A stretch of DNA of 20,574 nt from Rhodobiaceae bacterium UBA7804. GTDB taxonomy: Bacteria; Pseudomonadota; Alphaproteobacteria; Parvibaculales; Parvibaculaceae. A program made the translations under genes and the position numbers. Below, one piece after another: positions 12,776-20,574 of this stretch; the first letter of the stretch is position 1; each line of letters begins with the position of its first letter. Below the pieces are notes generated by a model that was not told where the DNA came from, did no database searches, and saw only the letters and a program-made list of their open reading frames with translations. The stretch lies in the NCBI GenBank assembly GCA_002480495.1, contig DLCG01000005.1:15208-35781 (forward strand), given 5' to 3'.

Positions 12776-14824
12776 ATGACACCGACCAAGCTCCTCATCG
12801 GCCAGGCGCTCATCGTCTTCGCCATTGTGATCGGCGGGGTGTGGGCGACGACGCAATGGACCGCGGCGATGCTGGGCTACCAGCCGCGGCTCGGTGCGCC
12901 CTGGTTCGAACTCCTGCAGTGGCCGGTCTACTACCCCTGGCGCCTGTTCGAGTGGTGGTACGCCTACGAGCCCTATGCACCAGACTTGTTCCGGCGCGCG
13001 GGCCTGCTGGCCGGCACCAGTGGTCTGCTCGGCACGGTGGTCGCCGTCGTCGGCTCGCTGTGGCGGGCGCGGCAGGGGCGGTTCGTCACCACCTACGGCT
13101 CCTCGCGCTGGGCGACCCGCAAGGAGGTGGAGCGGGCTGGCCTGTTCGAGCCGCGCGGCGTGTTCCTCGGCCGGCTGGGAGGCGGCTACCTGCGCCACGA
13201 CGGTCCCGAGCACGTCATGGCCTTCGCACCGACGCGCTCGGGCAAGGGCGTGGGGCTGGTCATTCCGACGCTGTTGTCCTGGACCGGCTCGGCCGTCATC
13301 CACGACATCAAGGGCGAGAACTGGCAGCTTACGGCCGGCTGGCGGTCGCGGTTTTCGCACTGCCTGCTGTTCAACCCGACCGACCCGCGCTCGGCCCGCT
13401 ACAACCCGCTGCTCGAGGTCCGCAAGGGGCCGCACGAGGTCCGCGACGTCCAGAACATCGCCGACATCCTGGTCGACCCGGAGGGCATGCTGGAGCGGCG
13501 GAACCACTGGGAGAAGACCAGCCATACCCTGTTGGTCGGCGCCATCCTGCACGTGCTCTACGCCGAAGAGGAGAAGACGCTGGCCCGCGTCGCGAGCTTC
13601 CTCTCCGATCCGCGCCGGTCCTTCGAGCACACGCTGCGGGCCATGATGGCGACCAACCACCTGGGCACATTGCAGAACCCGGTGGTGCACCCGGTGGTCG
13701 CGCAGGCGGCGCGCGAGGCCTTGAACAAGTCGGAGAACGAGCGCTCCGGCGTCCTATCCACCGCCATGAGCTTCCTCGGGCTCTACCGCGATCCGACGGT
13801 GGCGGCGACCACGGCGGCGTGCGACTGGCGCATCGCTGATCTCGTGGATGCGGAGCGGCCGGTCTCGCTCTACCTCGTGATCCCGCCGTCCGACATCTCC
13901 CGGACCAAGCCGCTGGTGCGGCTGGTGCTGAACCAGATCGGCCGGCGGCTGACCGAGCGGCTGGAGGGCAGCCCGGACAAGCGTCGCCGGCACCAGCTCC
14001 TGATGATGCTGGACGAGTTCCCGGCACTGGGCCGCCTCGACTTCTTCGAGACGGCGCTCGCCTTCATGGCCGGCTACGGCATCCGCGCCTACCTGATCGC
14101 GCAGTCGCTCAACCAGATCTCCAAGGCCTACGGCGAGAACAACGCGATCCTCGACAACTGCCATGTCCGGATTGCCTTTTCCTCGAACGACGAGCGCACG
14201 GCCAAGCGCATCTCCGACGCGCTCGGCACCGCCACCGAGCTGCGGGCCCAGCGCAACTACGCCGGCCATCGCCTCGCGCCCTGGCTCAGCCACGTCATGG
14301 TCTCACGCCAGGAGACGGCGCGGCCGCTGCTGACGCCGGGCGAGGTGATGCAGCTCCCGGCCTCCGACGAGCTGGTGCTCGTCTCCGGCCTGCCGCCGCT
14401 CCGCGCCAGGAAGCTCCGCTATTACGAGGACAGCAACTTCACCGCGCGGGTCGCGGATGCACCGACGTTGTCGGAGGACGGCTACCGCGACCGGCCGGCG
14501 CCGCGCCGGGACGACTGGACAGGGCAGGTCCGCGGCACCGACGCGCGTCTCGCCGCCGCGGCGGACCGCGAACTCGGCCTTGCCGAGGAAGACGACGAGG
14601 GCGGCCTGCAGCACCAGCGGCATCCCGGCATGCTTGAGCCCGAGGTCTCGAAGCCGGTCGAGCCCGCGCGGCAAACCGACCTCGATCTCCTGGACGACGA
14701 GGCCGACGCGCCCGCCCAGACCAAGACCATGGACCGTGCCCGCCGGCTCTCGGCGGTCACCCGCGCCTACGGCATCGACGGCGATCCGGGCCGACGCGAC
14801 GACGACCTGCTGCCGGGATTCTGA
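12776..14824 (+). CDS. traG: TraG/VirD4-family type IV coupling protein, 682 aa
   Basis: This inner-membrane ATPase brings the relaxase-DNA complex to the secretion channel. Two N-terminal membrane segments are visible (about residues 6-34 and 75-95). The Walker A is APTRSGKGVG (151-160) and the Walker B is LLMMLDEFPALGRLD with D413-E414. AYLIAQSLNQISKAYG and CHVRIAFSSNDERTAKRIS are standard VirD4/TraG blocks. The last 130 residues are acidic and variable (AEEDDEGG, DLDLLDDEADAP) and may contact the relaxosome. The ATG at 12776 has only AAGGGC before it. The stop is 9 bases before the CopG-like gene, so it opens the trb operon. Confidence 0.95.
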   Translation: MTPTKLLIGQALIVFAIVIGGVWATTQWTAAMLGYQPRLGAPWFELLQWPVYYPWRLFEWWYAYEPYAPDLFRRAGLLAGTSGLLGTVVAVVGSLWRARQGRFVTTYGSSRWATRKEVERAGLFEPRGVFLGRLGGGYLRHDGPEHVMAFAPTRSGKGVGLVIPTLLSWTGSAVIHDIKGENWQLTAGWRSRFSHCLLFNPTDPRSARYNPLLEVRKGPHEVRDVQNIADILVDPEGMLERRNHWEKTSHTLLVGAILHVLYAEEEKTLARVASFLSDPRRSFEHTLRAMMATNHLGTLQNPVVHPVVAQAAREALNKSENERSGVLSTAMSFLGLYRDPTVAATTAACDWRIADLVDAERPVSLYLVIPPSDISRTKPLVRLVLNQIGRRLTERLEGSPDKRRRHQLLMMLDEFPALGRLDFFETALAFMAGYGIRAYLIAQSLNQISKAYGENNAILDNCHVRIAFSSNDERTAKRISDALGTATELRAQRNYAGHRLAPWLSHVMVSRQETARPLLTPGEVMQLPASDELVLVSGLPPLRARKLRYYEDSNFTARVADAPTLSEDGYRDRPAPRRDDWTGQVRGTDARLAAAADRELGLAEEDDEGGLQHQRHPGMLEPEVSKPVEPARQTDLDLLDDEADAPAQTKTMDRARRLSAVTRAYGIDGDPGRRDDDLLPGF

Positions 14825-14833
14825 GGGGATGCC

Positions 14834-15253
14834 ATGAAACCGCGCCATCACCTCTATCTCGACGACGAGCTGACGGAGCAGCTCGAAGCGCTTGCCGCCA
14901 AGCCCGGCTCGTCCAAGTCGGCGATCGTCTCGGACGCGCTGCGCAGCTTCCTCGCGCGGCGCGGCGCCACCGAGCTCGATGATCGCCTCAAGGTCCGGCT
15001 CGACCGGTTCAGCCGCCAGCTCAACCGGATCGAACGCGACCAGCAGATCCTGCTGGAGAGCCTGGCGCTCTTCGTCCGCTACTACCTCACCGTGACGGCG
15101 CCGCTCCCGGAAGCAGACCAGGAGGCCGCCCGCGCGCTCGGCCACGAGCGCTTCCAAGCCTTCATCGACCAGGTCGGCCGGCGCATTGCCGGCGGCCGGA
15201 CGCTGGCGGGCGAGGTGCTGGCGCAGACGTCCGAGGAGGAGGCCGAGCCATGA
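14834..15253 (+). CDS. CopG-like ribbon-helix-helix protein of the trb operon, 139 aa
   Basis: The N-terminal 45 residues (MKPRHHLYLDDELTEQLEAL, then SSKSAIVSDALRSFLARRG) form a ribbon-helix-helix DNA-binding domain: one strand followed by two helices. The remainder (DRLKVRLDRFSRQLNRIERD and a hydrophobic ESLALFVRYYLTVTAPL) is predicted helical and could dimerise or contact the membrane. GAGGGG lies 6 bases before the ATG, and the stop overlaps trbB in ATGA. A gene of this type between traG and trbB is usual in Tn4371-like ICEs. It may repress the trb operon or act as a relaxosome accessory; neither is proven by sequence. Confidence 0.88.
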   Translation: MKPRHHLYLDDELTEQLEALAAKPGSSKSAIVSDALRSFLARRGATELDDRLKVRLDRFSRQLNRIERDQQILLESLALFVRYYLTVTAPLPEADQEAARALGHERFQAFIDQVGRRIAGGRTLAGEVLAQTSEEEAEP

Positions 15254-16230
15254 GCGGCACCGACGGGCACGCGGAAAGCCGCCAGCGTCGCCGCGCCATG
15301 CTGCGCACGGCCATGGGCCCGGCCATCGGCGTGGCGCTCGCCGATCCCGCCGTCATCGAGGTGATGGTGAACCCGGACGGCAGCCTGCGTCTCGACCGAC
15401 TGGGCGAGGGCAGGGTCGACACTGGCGAGCGGCTGGAGGCGGCCGAGGTCGAGCGGATCATCCGCCTGGTGGCGAGCCATCTCCGCGTCGAGGCCCATGC
15501 CGCTAATCCGGTGGTGAGCGCCGAGCTGCCGGAGACGGGCGAGCGTTTCGAGGGGCTGCTGCCGCCGGTCTCGACCGCGCCCTGCTTCGCGATCCGGAAG
15601 CCGGCGGCCAAGATCTACACGCTCGAGGACTACGTCGCGGGTCGGATCATGATGCCGTTGCAGGCGGACGTCCTGCGCCGGGCCGTCCGCGACCGGCGCA
15701 ATATCCTGATCGCGGGCAGCACCAGCTCGGGCAAGACCACGCTTGCCAACGCCCTACTCGCCGAGATCGCGCGGGCCGACGAGCGGGTGATCCTGATCGA
15801 GGATACGCGCGAGCTGCAATGCGCGGCACCCGACTGCGTGGCGCTGCGCACCAAGCCGGGTGTGGTCGGCCTCGCCGACCTCGTGCGCTCGACCCTACGG
15901 CTCCGGCCCGACCGCATCATCGTCGGCGAGGTCCGGGGACCGGAAGCCCTCGACATGCTAAAGGCCTGGAACACCGGCCACCCCGGCGGCATCGCCACGG
16001 TCCATGCCAACGCGGCCCATTCGGCCCTCTACCGGCTGGAGCAGCTGATCGAGGAGGCGGTGGTCACGGTACCCCGCCGGCTCGTCGCCCAGGCGATCGA
16101 CCTCGTGGTCTTCATCCGCGGCCGGGGCGAGGGGCGCCGCGTCGAGACCATCGCCGGGGTCGAGGGGCTCGACGCCCATGGCGACTACCGCGTCGTCGAG
16201 CTCTCGCCGGCCCGTCTAAGCACCTTGTGA
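15250..16230 (+). CDS. trbB: TrbB/VirB11-family secretion ATPase, 326 aa
   Basis: A hexameric cytoplasmic ATPase that drives assembly of the type IV channel and pilus. The Walker A GSTSSGKTT is at residues 156-164, the Asp box LIEDTRELQC at 182-191, the Walker B RPDRIIVGEVRGPEAL at 219-234, and the His box GHPGGIATVHAN at 243-254. Length and spacing match TrbB. The start overlaps the CopG-like stop by 4 bases (ATGA). The gap to trbC is 17 bases and holds GGAGGAG. Confidence 0.96.
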   Translation: MSGTDGHAESRQRRRAMLRTAMGPAIGVALADPAVIEVMVNPDGSLRLDRLGEGRVDTGERLEAAEVERIIRLVASHLRVEAHAANPVVSAELPETGERFEGLLPPVSTAPCFAIRKPAAKIYTLEDYVAGRIMMPLQADVLRRAVRDRRNILIAGSTSSGKTTLANALLAEIARADERVILIEDTRELQCAAPDCVALRTKPGVVGLADLVRSTLRLRPDRIIVGEVRGPEALDMLKAWNTGHPGGIATVHANAAHSALYRLEQLIEEAVVTVPRRLVAQAIDLVVFIRGRGEGRRVETIAGVEGLDAHGDYRVVELSPARLSTL

Positions 16231-16247
16231 ATCGGAGGAGCAGGCTC

Positions 16248-16574
16248 ATGCGTCAACCCTGCCATCGGCATATTGCACTCCCGGCATTGGCCGCACTCGT
16301 TGTCCTCGGCATCGCCACGCCGGCGTTCGCCGCCGGCTCGGGCATGCCGTGGGAGGCGCCGCTGGAATCGATCCTGCAATCGATCGAGGGGCCGGTGGCG
16401 CGCATCATCGCGGTGATCATCATCATTATCACCGGCCTCTCGCTCGCCTTCGGCGACACCTCGGGCGGCTTCCGGCGCCTGCTGCAGATCGTTTTCGGTC
16501 TCACGATTGCCTTCGCGGCGACGAGCTTCTTCCTGACCTTCTTCTCCTTCGGCGGCGGGGCGCTGGTCACATGA
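16248..16574 (+). CDS. trbC: TrbC/VirB2-family conjugative pilin, 108 aa
   Basis: A signal peptide (IALPALAALVVLGIATPAFA, cleavage about 28/29) is followed by a short mature protein with two hydrophobic segments (ARIIAVIIIIITGLSLAFG and IVFGLTIAFAATSFFLTFFSF) joined by a small basic loop (GGFRRLLQ). This is the TrbC/VirB2 layout. In RP4 the precursor is trimmed by TraF and circularised; a TraF-like peptidase lies at 5966-6529. The ATG at 16248 is picked because GGAGGAG is at 16234-16240; the longer frame upstream overlaps trbB and is rejected. The stop overlaps trbD in ATGA. Confidence 0.93.
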   Translation: MRQPCHRHIALPALAALVVLGIATPAFAAGSGMPWEAPLESILQSIEGPVARIIAVIIIIITGLSLAFGDTSGGFRRLLQIVFGLTIAFAATSFFLTFFSFGGGALVT

Positions 16575-16834
16575 CGGACCACGCTGATGGTTTCGAGGTG
16601 CCGCTGCATCGCGCGCTCACCGAGCCGATCCTGCTCGCGGGTGCACCGCGTACCGTCGCCATCGTCAATGGCACGCTGGCGGCCGCGCTCGGCCTCGGCC
16701 TCCGGCTCTGGATCGCCGGGCTCCTGGTCTGGGCGATGGGCCACTCACTCGCGGTATTTGCGGCGAAGCGCGATCCGCAGTTCGGCCAGGTGCTGAGCCG
16801 CCACCTCCGGAACAAGGGGTGGCTCGGATGCTGA
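16571..16834 (+). CDS. trbD: TrbD/VirB3-family membrane protein, 87 aa
   Basis: A small inner-membrane protein with FEVPLHRALTEPILLAGAPR at residues 8-27, a motif of TrbD/VirB3, and then one or two membrane helices (VNGTLAAALGLGLRLWIAGLLVWAMGHS split about 32-59). The C-terminus FAAKRDPQFGQVLSRHLR is basic and cytosolic. The ATG overlaps the trbC stop, and the stop overlaps the trbE start by 7 bases. Length is normal for the family. VirB3-type proteins associate with the VirB4/TrbE ATPase. Confidence 0.93.
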   Translation: MTDHADGFEVPLHRALTEPILLAGAPRTVAIVNGTLAAALGLGLRLWIAGLLVWAMGHSLAVFAAKRDPQFGQVLSRHLRNKGWLGC

Positions 16835-19293
16835 GCCTCGCCGAATACCGCGGCAAGCCGCAGCGGCTTGCCGACTACCTGCCCTGGGCGGCGCTCATCG
16901 CGCCCGGCGTGTTGCTCAACAAGGACGGCAGCTTCCAGCGGACCTTCCGCTTCCGCGGGCCCGACCTGGAGAGCGCCACCGAGCCCGAACTCGTCGCCAC
17001 CTGCGCGCGGCTCAACAACGTGTTGCGGCGCTTCGGCTCGGGCTGGGCGCTGTTCTTCGAGGCCGAGCGTCACCCCGCGCCCAGCTATCCGGCGTCCGAG
17101 TTCCCCGATCCGGCGTCCTGGCTGGTCGACCGGGAGCGCCGCGCCGCATTCGAGCAAACCATGGGCGCGCATGACGGCGAATCGGCATATCGAGGCCGGG
17201 CGCACTTCGAGAGCAGCTATCATCTGACGCTCCTCTATCTCCCGCCGCCGGACCAGGTGAACCGGGCCGAGCGGGCGCTGCTGGAGACGCCGCCCGACGA
17301 GCGCGGCATCGACTACCGCGACCCTCTCGAGGCCTTCGTCGCCGAGACCGACCGGGCGCTCGACCTGCTCTCCAGCCTGATGCCGGTCTGCGCACCGCTC
17401 GACGACGCCGAGACGCTCACCTACCTGCACGGCACCGTCTCGACCCGGCAGCATCCGGTCGCCGTGCCGGAGACGCCGATGTACCTGGACGCAGTGCTCG
17501 CCGACACGCCGCTCGCGGGTGGGCTCGAGCCGATGCTTGGCGAGCATCACCTCCGTACCGTCACGGTGCTCGGATTCCCCAACACGACCCGGCCTGGGCT
17601 GCTCGACGACCTCAACCACTTGGGCTTCCCGTATCGCTGGGTCACCCGCTTCATCCCGCTCGACAAGACCGCGGCCAACAGCGCGCTCACACGGATGCGG
17701 CGCCAGTGGTTCGCCAAGCGCAAGTCGATCGGCGTGCTGTTGCGCGAGGTGCTCTACAACGAGCCGGCGCCGCTCCTCGACTCCGATGCCGATAACAAGG
17801 CGGTCGATGCCGACGCGGCGCTGCAGGAGCTGGGCGGCGATCATGTTTCCTTTGGTTATCTGACTGCGACCGTCACGGTCTGGGATGAGAGCCGGGCCCA
17901 GGCCGCCGAAAAGGTGCGCGCGGTCGAGCGCGTCATCAACGCGCGCGGCTTCACCACCATCCGAGAGACGGTCAACGCCGTCGAGGCCTGGCTCGGCAGC
18001 CTACCGGGACACGTCTATGCCAACGTCCGCCAGCCACTGGTCCACACGCTGAATCTGGCGCATCTCGTGCCGCTGTCCGCGGTCTGGGCCGGGCCGGCGT
18101 GGAACGACCACCTCGACGGACCGCCGCTGCTGCTCGCCGAGACGGGCGGCACCACGCCGTTCCGCTTCTCGACCCATGTCGGCGACGTCGGGCACATGCT
18201 GGTGGTCGGTCCGACGGGCGCCGGCAAGTCGGTGCTGCTGGCGCTGATGGCCTTGCAGTTCCGGCGCTACGCGGGCGCCCAGGTCTATGTCTTCGACAAG
18301 GGCGGCTCCGCCCGCGCCGCAGTGCTCGCCATGAGCGGACGGCACCATGCGCTCGGCATCGGCGGCGCGCTCGCGTTCCAGCCGCTGCGGCACATCGACG
18401 ATCCCGTGGTCCGGAGCTGGGCCGCCGAGTGGATCGCCGGCCTGCTCGCCCACGAGAAGGTCGTCCTCACGCCGGAAGTGAAGGAGGTCGTCTGGTCGGC
18501 GCTCGGCAACCTCGCCTCGGCCCCGCCGGCGGAGCGCACCATTACGGGGCTCTCTGTCGTCCTGCAGTCGAATGCTCTGCGGTCGGCACTCGCACCCTAC
18601 ACGCTCGAAGGTTCCTACGGCGCGCTGCTCGACGCCGAGGCGGACGCGCTCGCGCTGGCCGACGTGCAGTGCTTCGAGATGGAAGCGTTGATGCAGGAGG
18701 CGGGCGCCGTCCTGCCGGTGCTGACCTATCTCTTCCACCGCCTGGAGGCGCGGTTCGATGGGCGCCCGACGCTGCTCGTGCTCGACGAGGCCTGGCTCTT
18801 CCTCGACAACCCGCTATTCGCCGGGCGCATCCGCGACTGGCTGAAGACGCTGCGCAAAAAGAACGTCGCCGTCGTCTTCGCCACCCAGTCGCTCGCCGAT
18901 ATCGCCGACAGCAGCATCGCGCCGGCGCTGATCGAGTCTTGCCCGCAGCGCATCTTCCTGCCCAACGACCGGGCGCTTGAGCCGCAGAGCCGGGACGCCT
19001 ACGAGCGCTTCGGCCTCAATGCCCGTCAGGTCGAGCTGATCTCCGCCGCCCAGCCGAAGCGCGACTACTACCTGCAGTCCTGGCGCGGCAACCGGCTGTT
19101 CGAGCTCGGCCTCGGGCCGGTGGCGCTCGCCTTCTGCGCGGCCTCCCAGCCGTCCGACCAGGCGCTCGTCGACCGTGTGCTGGCGGAAGCCGGATCGGAA
19201 CGGTTCGCCGAAGCCTGGCTCCTCGCACGGGACCTCGACTGGGCGGCGGACCTGCTGTGTGACTTCCCCACCGAACAAGGAGGACAGCCATGA
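16828..19293 (+). CDS. trbE: TrbE/VirB4-family type IV secretion ATPase, 821 aa
   Basis: The N-terminus MLSLAEYRGKPQRLADYLPW is typical of TrbE, and it fixes the start at ATG 16828 instead of GTG 16819; AAGGGG lies at 16814-16819. The Walker A is GPTGAGKS at residues 461-468 and the Walker B is LLVLDEAWLFLD with D653-E654. The motor motif VVFATQSLADIADSSIAPALI follows. The N-terminal CagE/TrbE domain fills residues 180-400. Length is normal. VirB4-type ATPases are the essential energising component of the channel and pilus. It overlaps trbD by 7 bases and trbJ by 4, with no sign of damage. Confidence 0.96.
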   Translation: MLSLAEYRGKPQRLADYLPWAALIAPGVLLNKDGSFQRTFRFRGPDLESATEPELVATCARLNNVLRRFGSGWALFFEAERHPAPSYPASEFPDPASWLVDRERRAAFEQTMGAHDGESAYRGRAHFESSYHLTLLYLPPPDQVNRAERALLETPPDERGIDYRDPLEAFVAETDRALDLLSSLMPVCAPLDDAETLTYLHGTVSTRQHPVAVPETPMYLDAVLADTPLAGGLEPMLGEHHLRTVTVLGFPNTTRPGLLDDLNHLGFPYRWVTRFIPLDKTAANSALTRMRRQWFAKRKSIGVLLREVLYNEPAPLLDSDADNKAVDADAALQELGGDHVSFGYLTATVTVWDESRAQAAEKVRAVERVINARGFTTIRETVNAVEAWLGSLPGHVYANVRQPLVHTLNLAHLVPLSAVWAGPAWNDHLDGPPLLLAETGGTTPFRFSTHVGDVGHMLVVGPTGAGKSVLLALMALQFRRYAGAQVYVFDKGGSARAAVLAMSGRHHALGIGGALAFQPLRHIDDPVVRSWAAEWIAGLLAHEKVVLTPEVKEVVWSALGNLASAPPAERTITGLSVVLQSNALRSALAPYTLEGSYGALLDAEADALALADVQCFEMEALMQEAGAVLPVLTYLFHRLEARFDGRPTLLVLDEAWLFLDNPLFAGRIRDWLKTLRKKNVAVVFATQSLADIADSSIAPALIESCPQRIFLPNDRALEPQSRDAYERFGLNARQVELISAAQPKRDYYLQSWRGNRLFELGLGPVALAFCAASQPSDQALVDRVLAEAGSERFAEAWLLARDLDWAADLLCDFPTEQGGQP

Positions 19294-20003
19294 AGCGGCA
19301 TCTCGCTGTTGTGTGCCTCGCGATGTGTTTCGCCCTTGTCTCGATCCAGCCGGCGCAGGCGCTGACCGTGTTCGATCCCTCCAACTACAGCCAAAACGTC
19401 CTGCAGGCCGCCCGGGCACTGCAGCAGATCAACAACCAGATCCGCAGCCTGCAGAACCAGGTGCTGATGCTGCAGAATATGGCGAAGCACCTGGAGCGCC
19501 TCGACTATTCCTCCCTCGGCGCGATCCAGGCGGCGCTCGGCCGGATCAACCTGCTGATGGCGCAGGCCGAGGGCATCGCGTTTCGGGTCGATCGCACCGA
19601 GCAGGAATTCGCGCGGCTTTACCCCAAGGAGTACGCGGCGACCGTCACCACCGACGAGCTCGCCCGCGACGCGCGCGGCCGCTGGGAGCATTCGATGGAC
19701 GCGCTGCGCCAGACCATGCTGGTGCAGGCCGAGGTCGTGCAGAACGTGGAGGCCGATAGCGGCGAGCTCGCGCGCCTCGTCGCCGAGTCCCAGGCCGCCA
19801 TCGGCAGTCTCCAGGCGCAACAGGCGACCAACCAACTCGTCGCGCTCTCGACCAAGCAGCAGCTCCAGACCCAGGAGCTGGTCGCCGCGCAATACCGGGC
19901 CGAGGCGCTGGAGCGCGCCCGGACGGCCGCCGCTCAGGAGCAGGCGCGCGCCCAGTTCGACCGCTTCCTCGGCGACGGCAAGGCCTACACGCCGCTTGAC
20001 TGA
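19290..20003 (+). CDS. trbJ: TrbJ/VirB5-family secreted protein, 237 aa
   Basis: A signal peptide (HLAVVCLAMCFALVSIQPAQA, cleavage about 24/25) is followed by LTVFDPSNYSQNVLQAARAL, the standard TrbJ opening. A long amphipathic helix (QQINNQIRSLQNQVLMLQNM, about 45-64) and a Gln/Ala-rich C-terminal coiled coil (QATNQLVALSTKQQLQTQEL onward) complete it. VirB5/TrbJ proteins sit at the pilus tip or periplasm and aid mating-pair formation. AAGGAGG (19277-19283) is ideally placed for the ATG, which overlaps the trbE stop in ATGA. No entry-exclusion lipoprotein (TrbK) is seen between trbJ and trbL. Confidence 0.93.
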   Translation: MKRHLAVVCLAMCFALVSIQPAQALTVFDPSNYSQNVLQAARALQQINNQIRSLQNQVLMLQNMAKHLERLDYSSLGAIQAALGRINLLMAQAEGIAFRVDRTEQEFARLYPKEYAATVTTDELARDARGRWEHSMDALRQTMLVQAEVVQNVEADSGELARLVAESQAAIGSLQAQQATNQLVALSTKQQLQTQELVAAQYRAEALERARTAAAQEQARAQFDRFLGDGKAYTPLD

Positions 20004-20023
20004 GGTGAGCGAGGCGACTGGCC

Positions 20024-20574
20024 ATGGACGACATCAACGTCATCGACCGCTTCACGCAGACCTTCGTCACCTATATCGACTCGGGCTTCGGTCTGCTGAC
20101 GGGCGACGTCGCGTTCCTCACTTCCATCCTGGTCGCCATCGACATCACGCTCGCCGGACTCTGGTGGGCGCTGGACGAGGGCTCCAACGTCCTCGCCCGG
20201 CTCATCCGCAAGGTGCTCTACATCGGCGCCTTCGCGCTGATCCTGAACAATTGGCAGTTCTTTGCCAGCACCATCTTCGATTCATTTTCGGGCCTCGGCC
20301 TGCAGGCGACCAACAACAGCCTCAGTGCCGGTGATCTTCTCAGGCCCGGTTTCGTTGCCGGCACTGGGTTCGAGGCCGCCTATCCGTTGATCCGGCAGGC
20401 GGGCGAGCTCCTCGGCTTCACCACCTTCTTCGACAACGCGGTGACGATCGTCGTGCTGGTCTTCGCCTGGCTGGTGGTCGTGCTCGCCTTCTTCATTCTC
20501 GCCATCCAGCTCTTCATCACCATCATCGAATTCAAGCTGACCACGCTTGCCGGCTTCGTGCTGGTGCCCTTCGC
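20024..20574 (+). CDS. trbL: TrbL/VirB6-family channel protein (3' end cut by window)
   Basis: This polytopic inner-membrane protein forms part of the channel. The first 183 residues are present: MDDINVIDRFTQTFVTYIDS, a membrane segment about 30-50 (AFLTSILVAIDITLAGLWW), another about 62-82, and a strongly hydrophobic pair from about 143 on (VTIVVLVFAWLVVVLAFFIL). The block IIEFKLTTLAGFVLVPF at the window edge is a highly conserved TrbL motif. The start is 20 bases after trbJ with GAGG-type purines upstream. The frame is still open at the end of the window. Confidence 0.94.
   Translation, partial: MDDINVIDRFTQTFVTYIDSGFGLLTGDVAFLTSILVAIDITLAGLWWALDEGSNVLARLIRKVLYIGAFALILNNWQFFASTIFDSFSGLGLQATNNSLSAGDLLRPGFVAGTGFEAAYPLIRQAGELLGFTTFFDNAVTIVVLVFAWLVVVLAFFILAIQLFITIIEFKLTTLAGFVLVPF

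Noticed and set aside
16567..17844. Long minus-strand frame opposite trbD and trbE (425 codons)
   Set aside because: It is antisense to two unambiguous conjugation genes and has a low-complexity composition typical of shadows in GC-rich DNA.
1..20574. CRISPR array, tRNA or rRNA genes, insertion sequences, integrase or attachment sites
   Set aside because: I saw no regularly spaced repeats, tRNA-like cloverleaf ends, rRNA core sequence, transposase or tyrosine/serine recombinase motifs in the window.

Overview
The window is part of the backbone of a large, self-transmissible integrative and conjugative element, or a related plasmid, from a GC-rich proteobacterium. The gene set and order point to the Tn4371-like / alphaproteobacterial ICE group: an ArdC-type antirestriction protein, DUF2958, a long ParB-like protein, DUF736, an AlpA/excisionase-like HTH protein, a TraF-type S26 peptidase, a lytic transglycosylase, a VirD2-type relaxase with a DUF3363-like C-terminus, TraG, a CopG-like protein and trbB-C-D-E-J-L. 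An alphaproteobacterial host (Rhodospirillales or Rhizobiales style) is an inference from codon use and the DmeF-type exporter. No rRNA or tRNA is visible and neither end of the element is in the window.

Positions 1-3122 hold a plus-strand maintenance module (ardC end, a 67-aa protein, DUF2958, parB) closed by a very strong terminator. Positions 3123-4500 are cargo: a C-terminal scrap of a Nudix-like gene and a minus-strand cation diffusion facilitator with a His-rich loop. Positions 4498-5230 are a 730-base gene-free stretch rich in dyads. Positions 5231-7784 hold small transfer-accessory genes (DUF736, HTH, traF-like peptidase, lytic transglycosylase, an unknown 120-aa protein). Positions 7785-8139 are gene-free, full of repeats, and the best candidate for the transfer origin, directly before the relaxase (8140-10119).

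Positions 10120-12775 are a second cargo segment with visibly lower GC. It carries a DUF3644-family protein with an Rx4H HEPN motif (possible defence RNase) and a convergent gene for a secreted protein of unknown function. The traG-copG-trbBCDEJL operon then runs from 12776 off the right edge with ATGA overlaps or very short gaps.

Working model: the relaxase nicks oriT, TraG couples the nucleoprotein to the Trb type IV secretion channel, TraF processes TrbC pilin, and the transglycosylase opens peptidoglycan. ArdC would protect incoming DNA and ParB would help maintain the element. The most unusual signals are non-coding. Stem-loops sit just upstream of the ribosome binding sites of four separate backbone genes, two intergenic regions have long-range pairing and share a 13-mer, and four TGGCGCC-type repeats lie before the relaxase gene.
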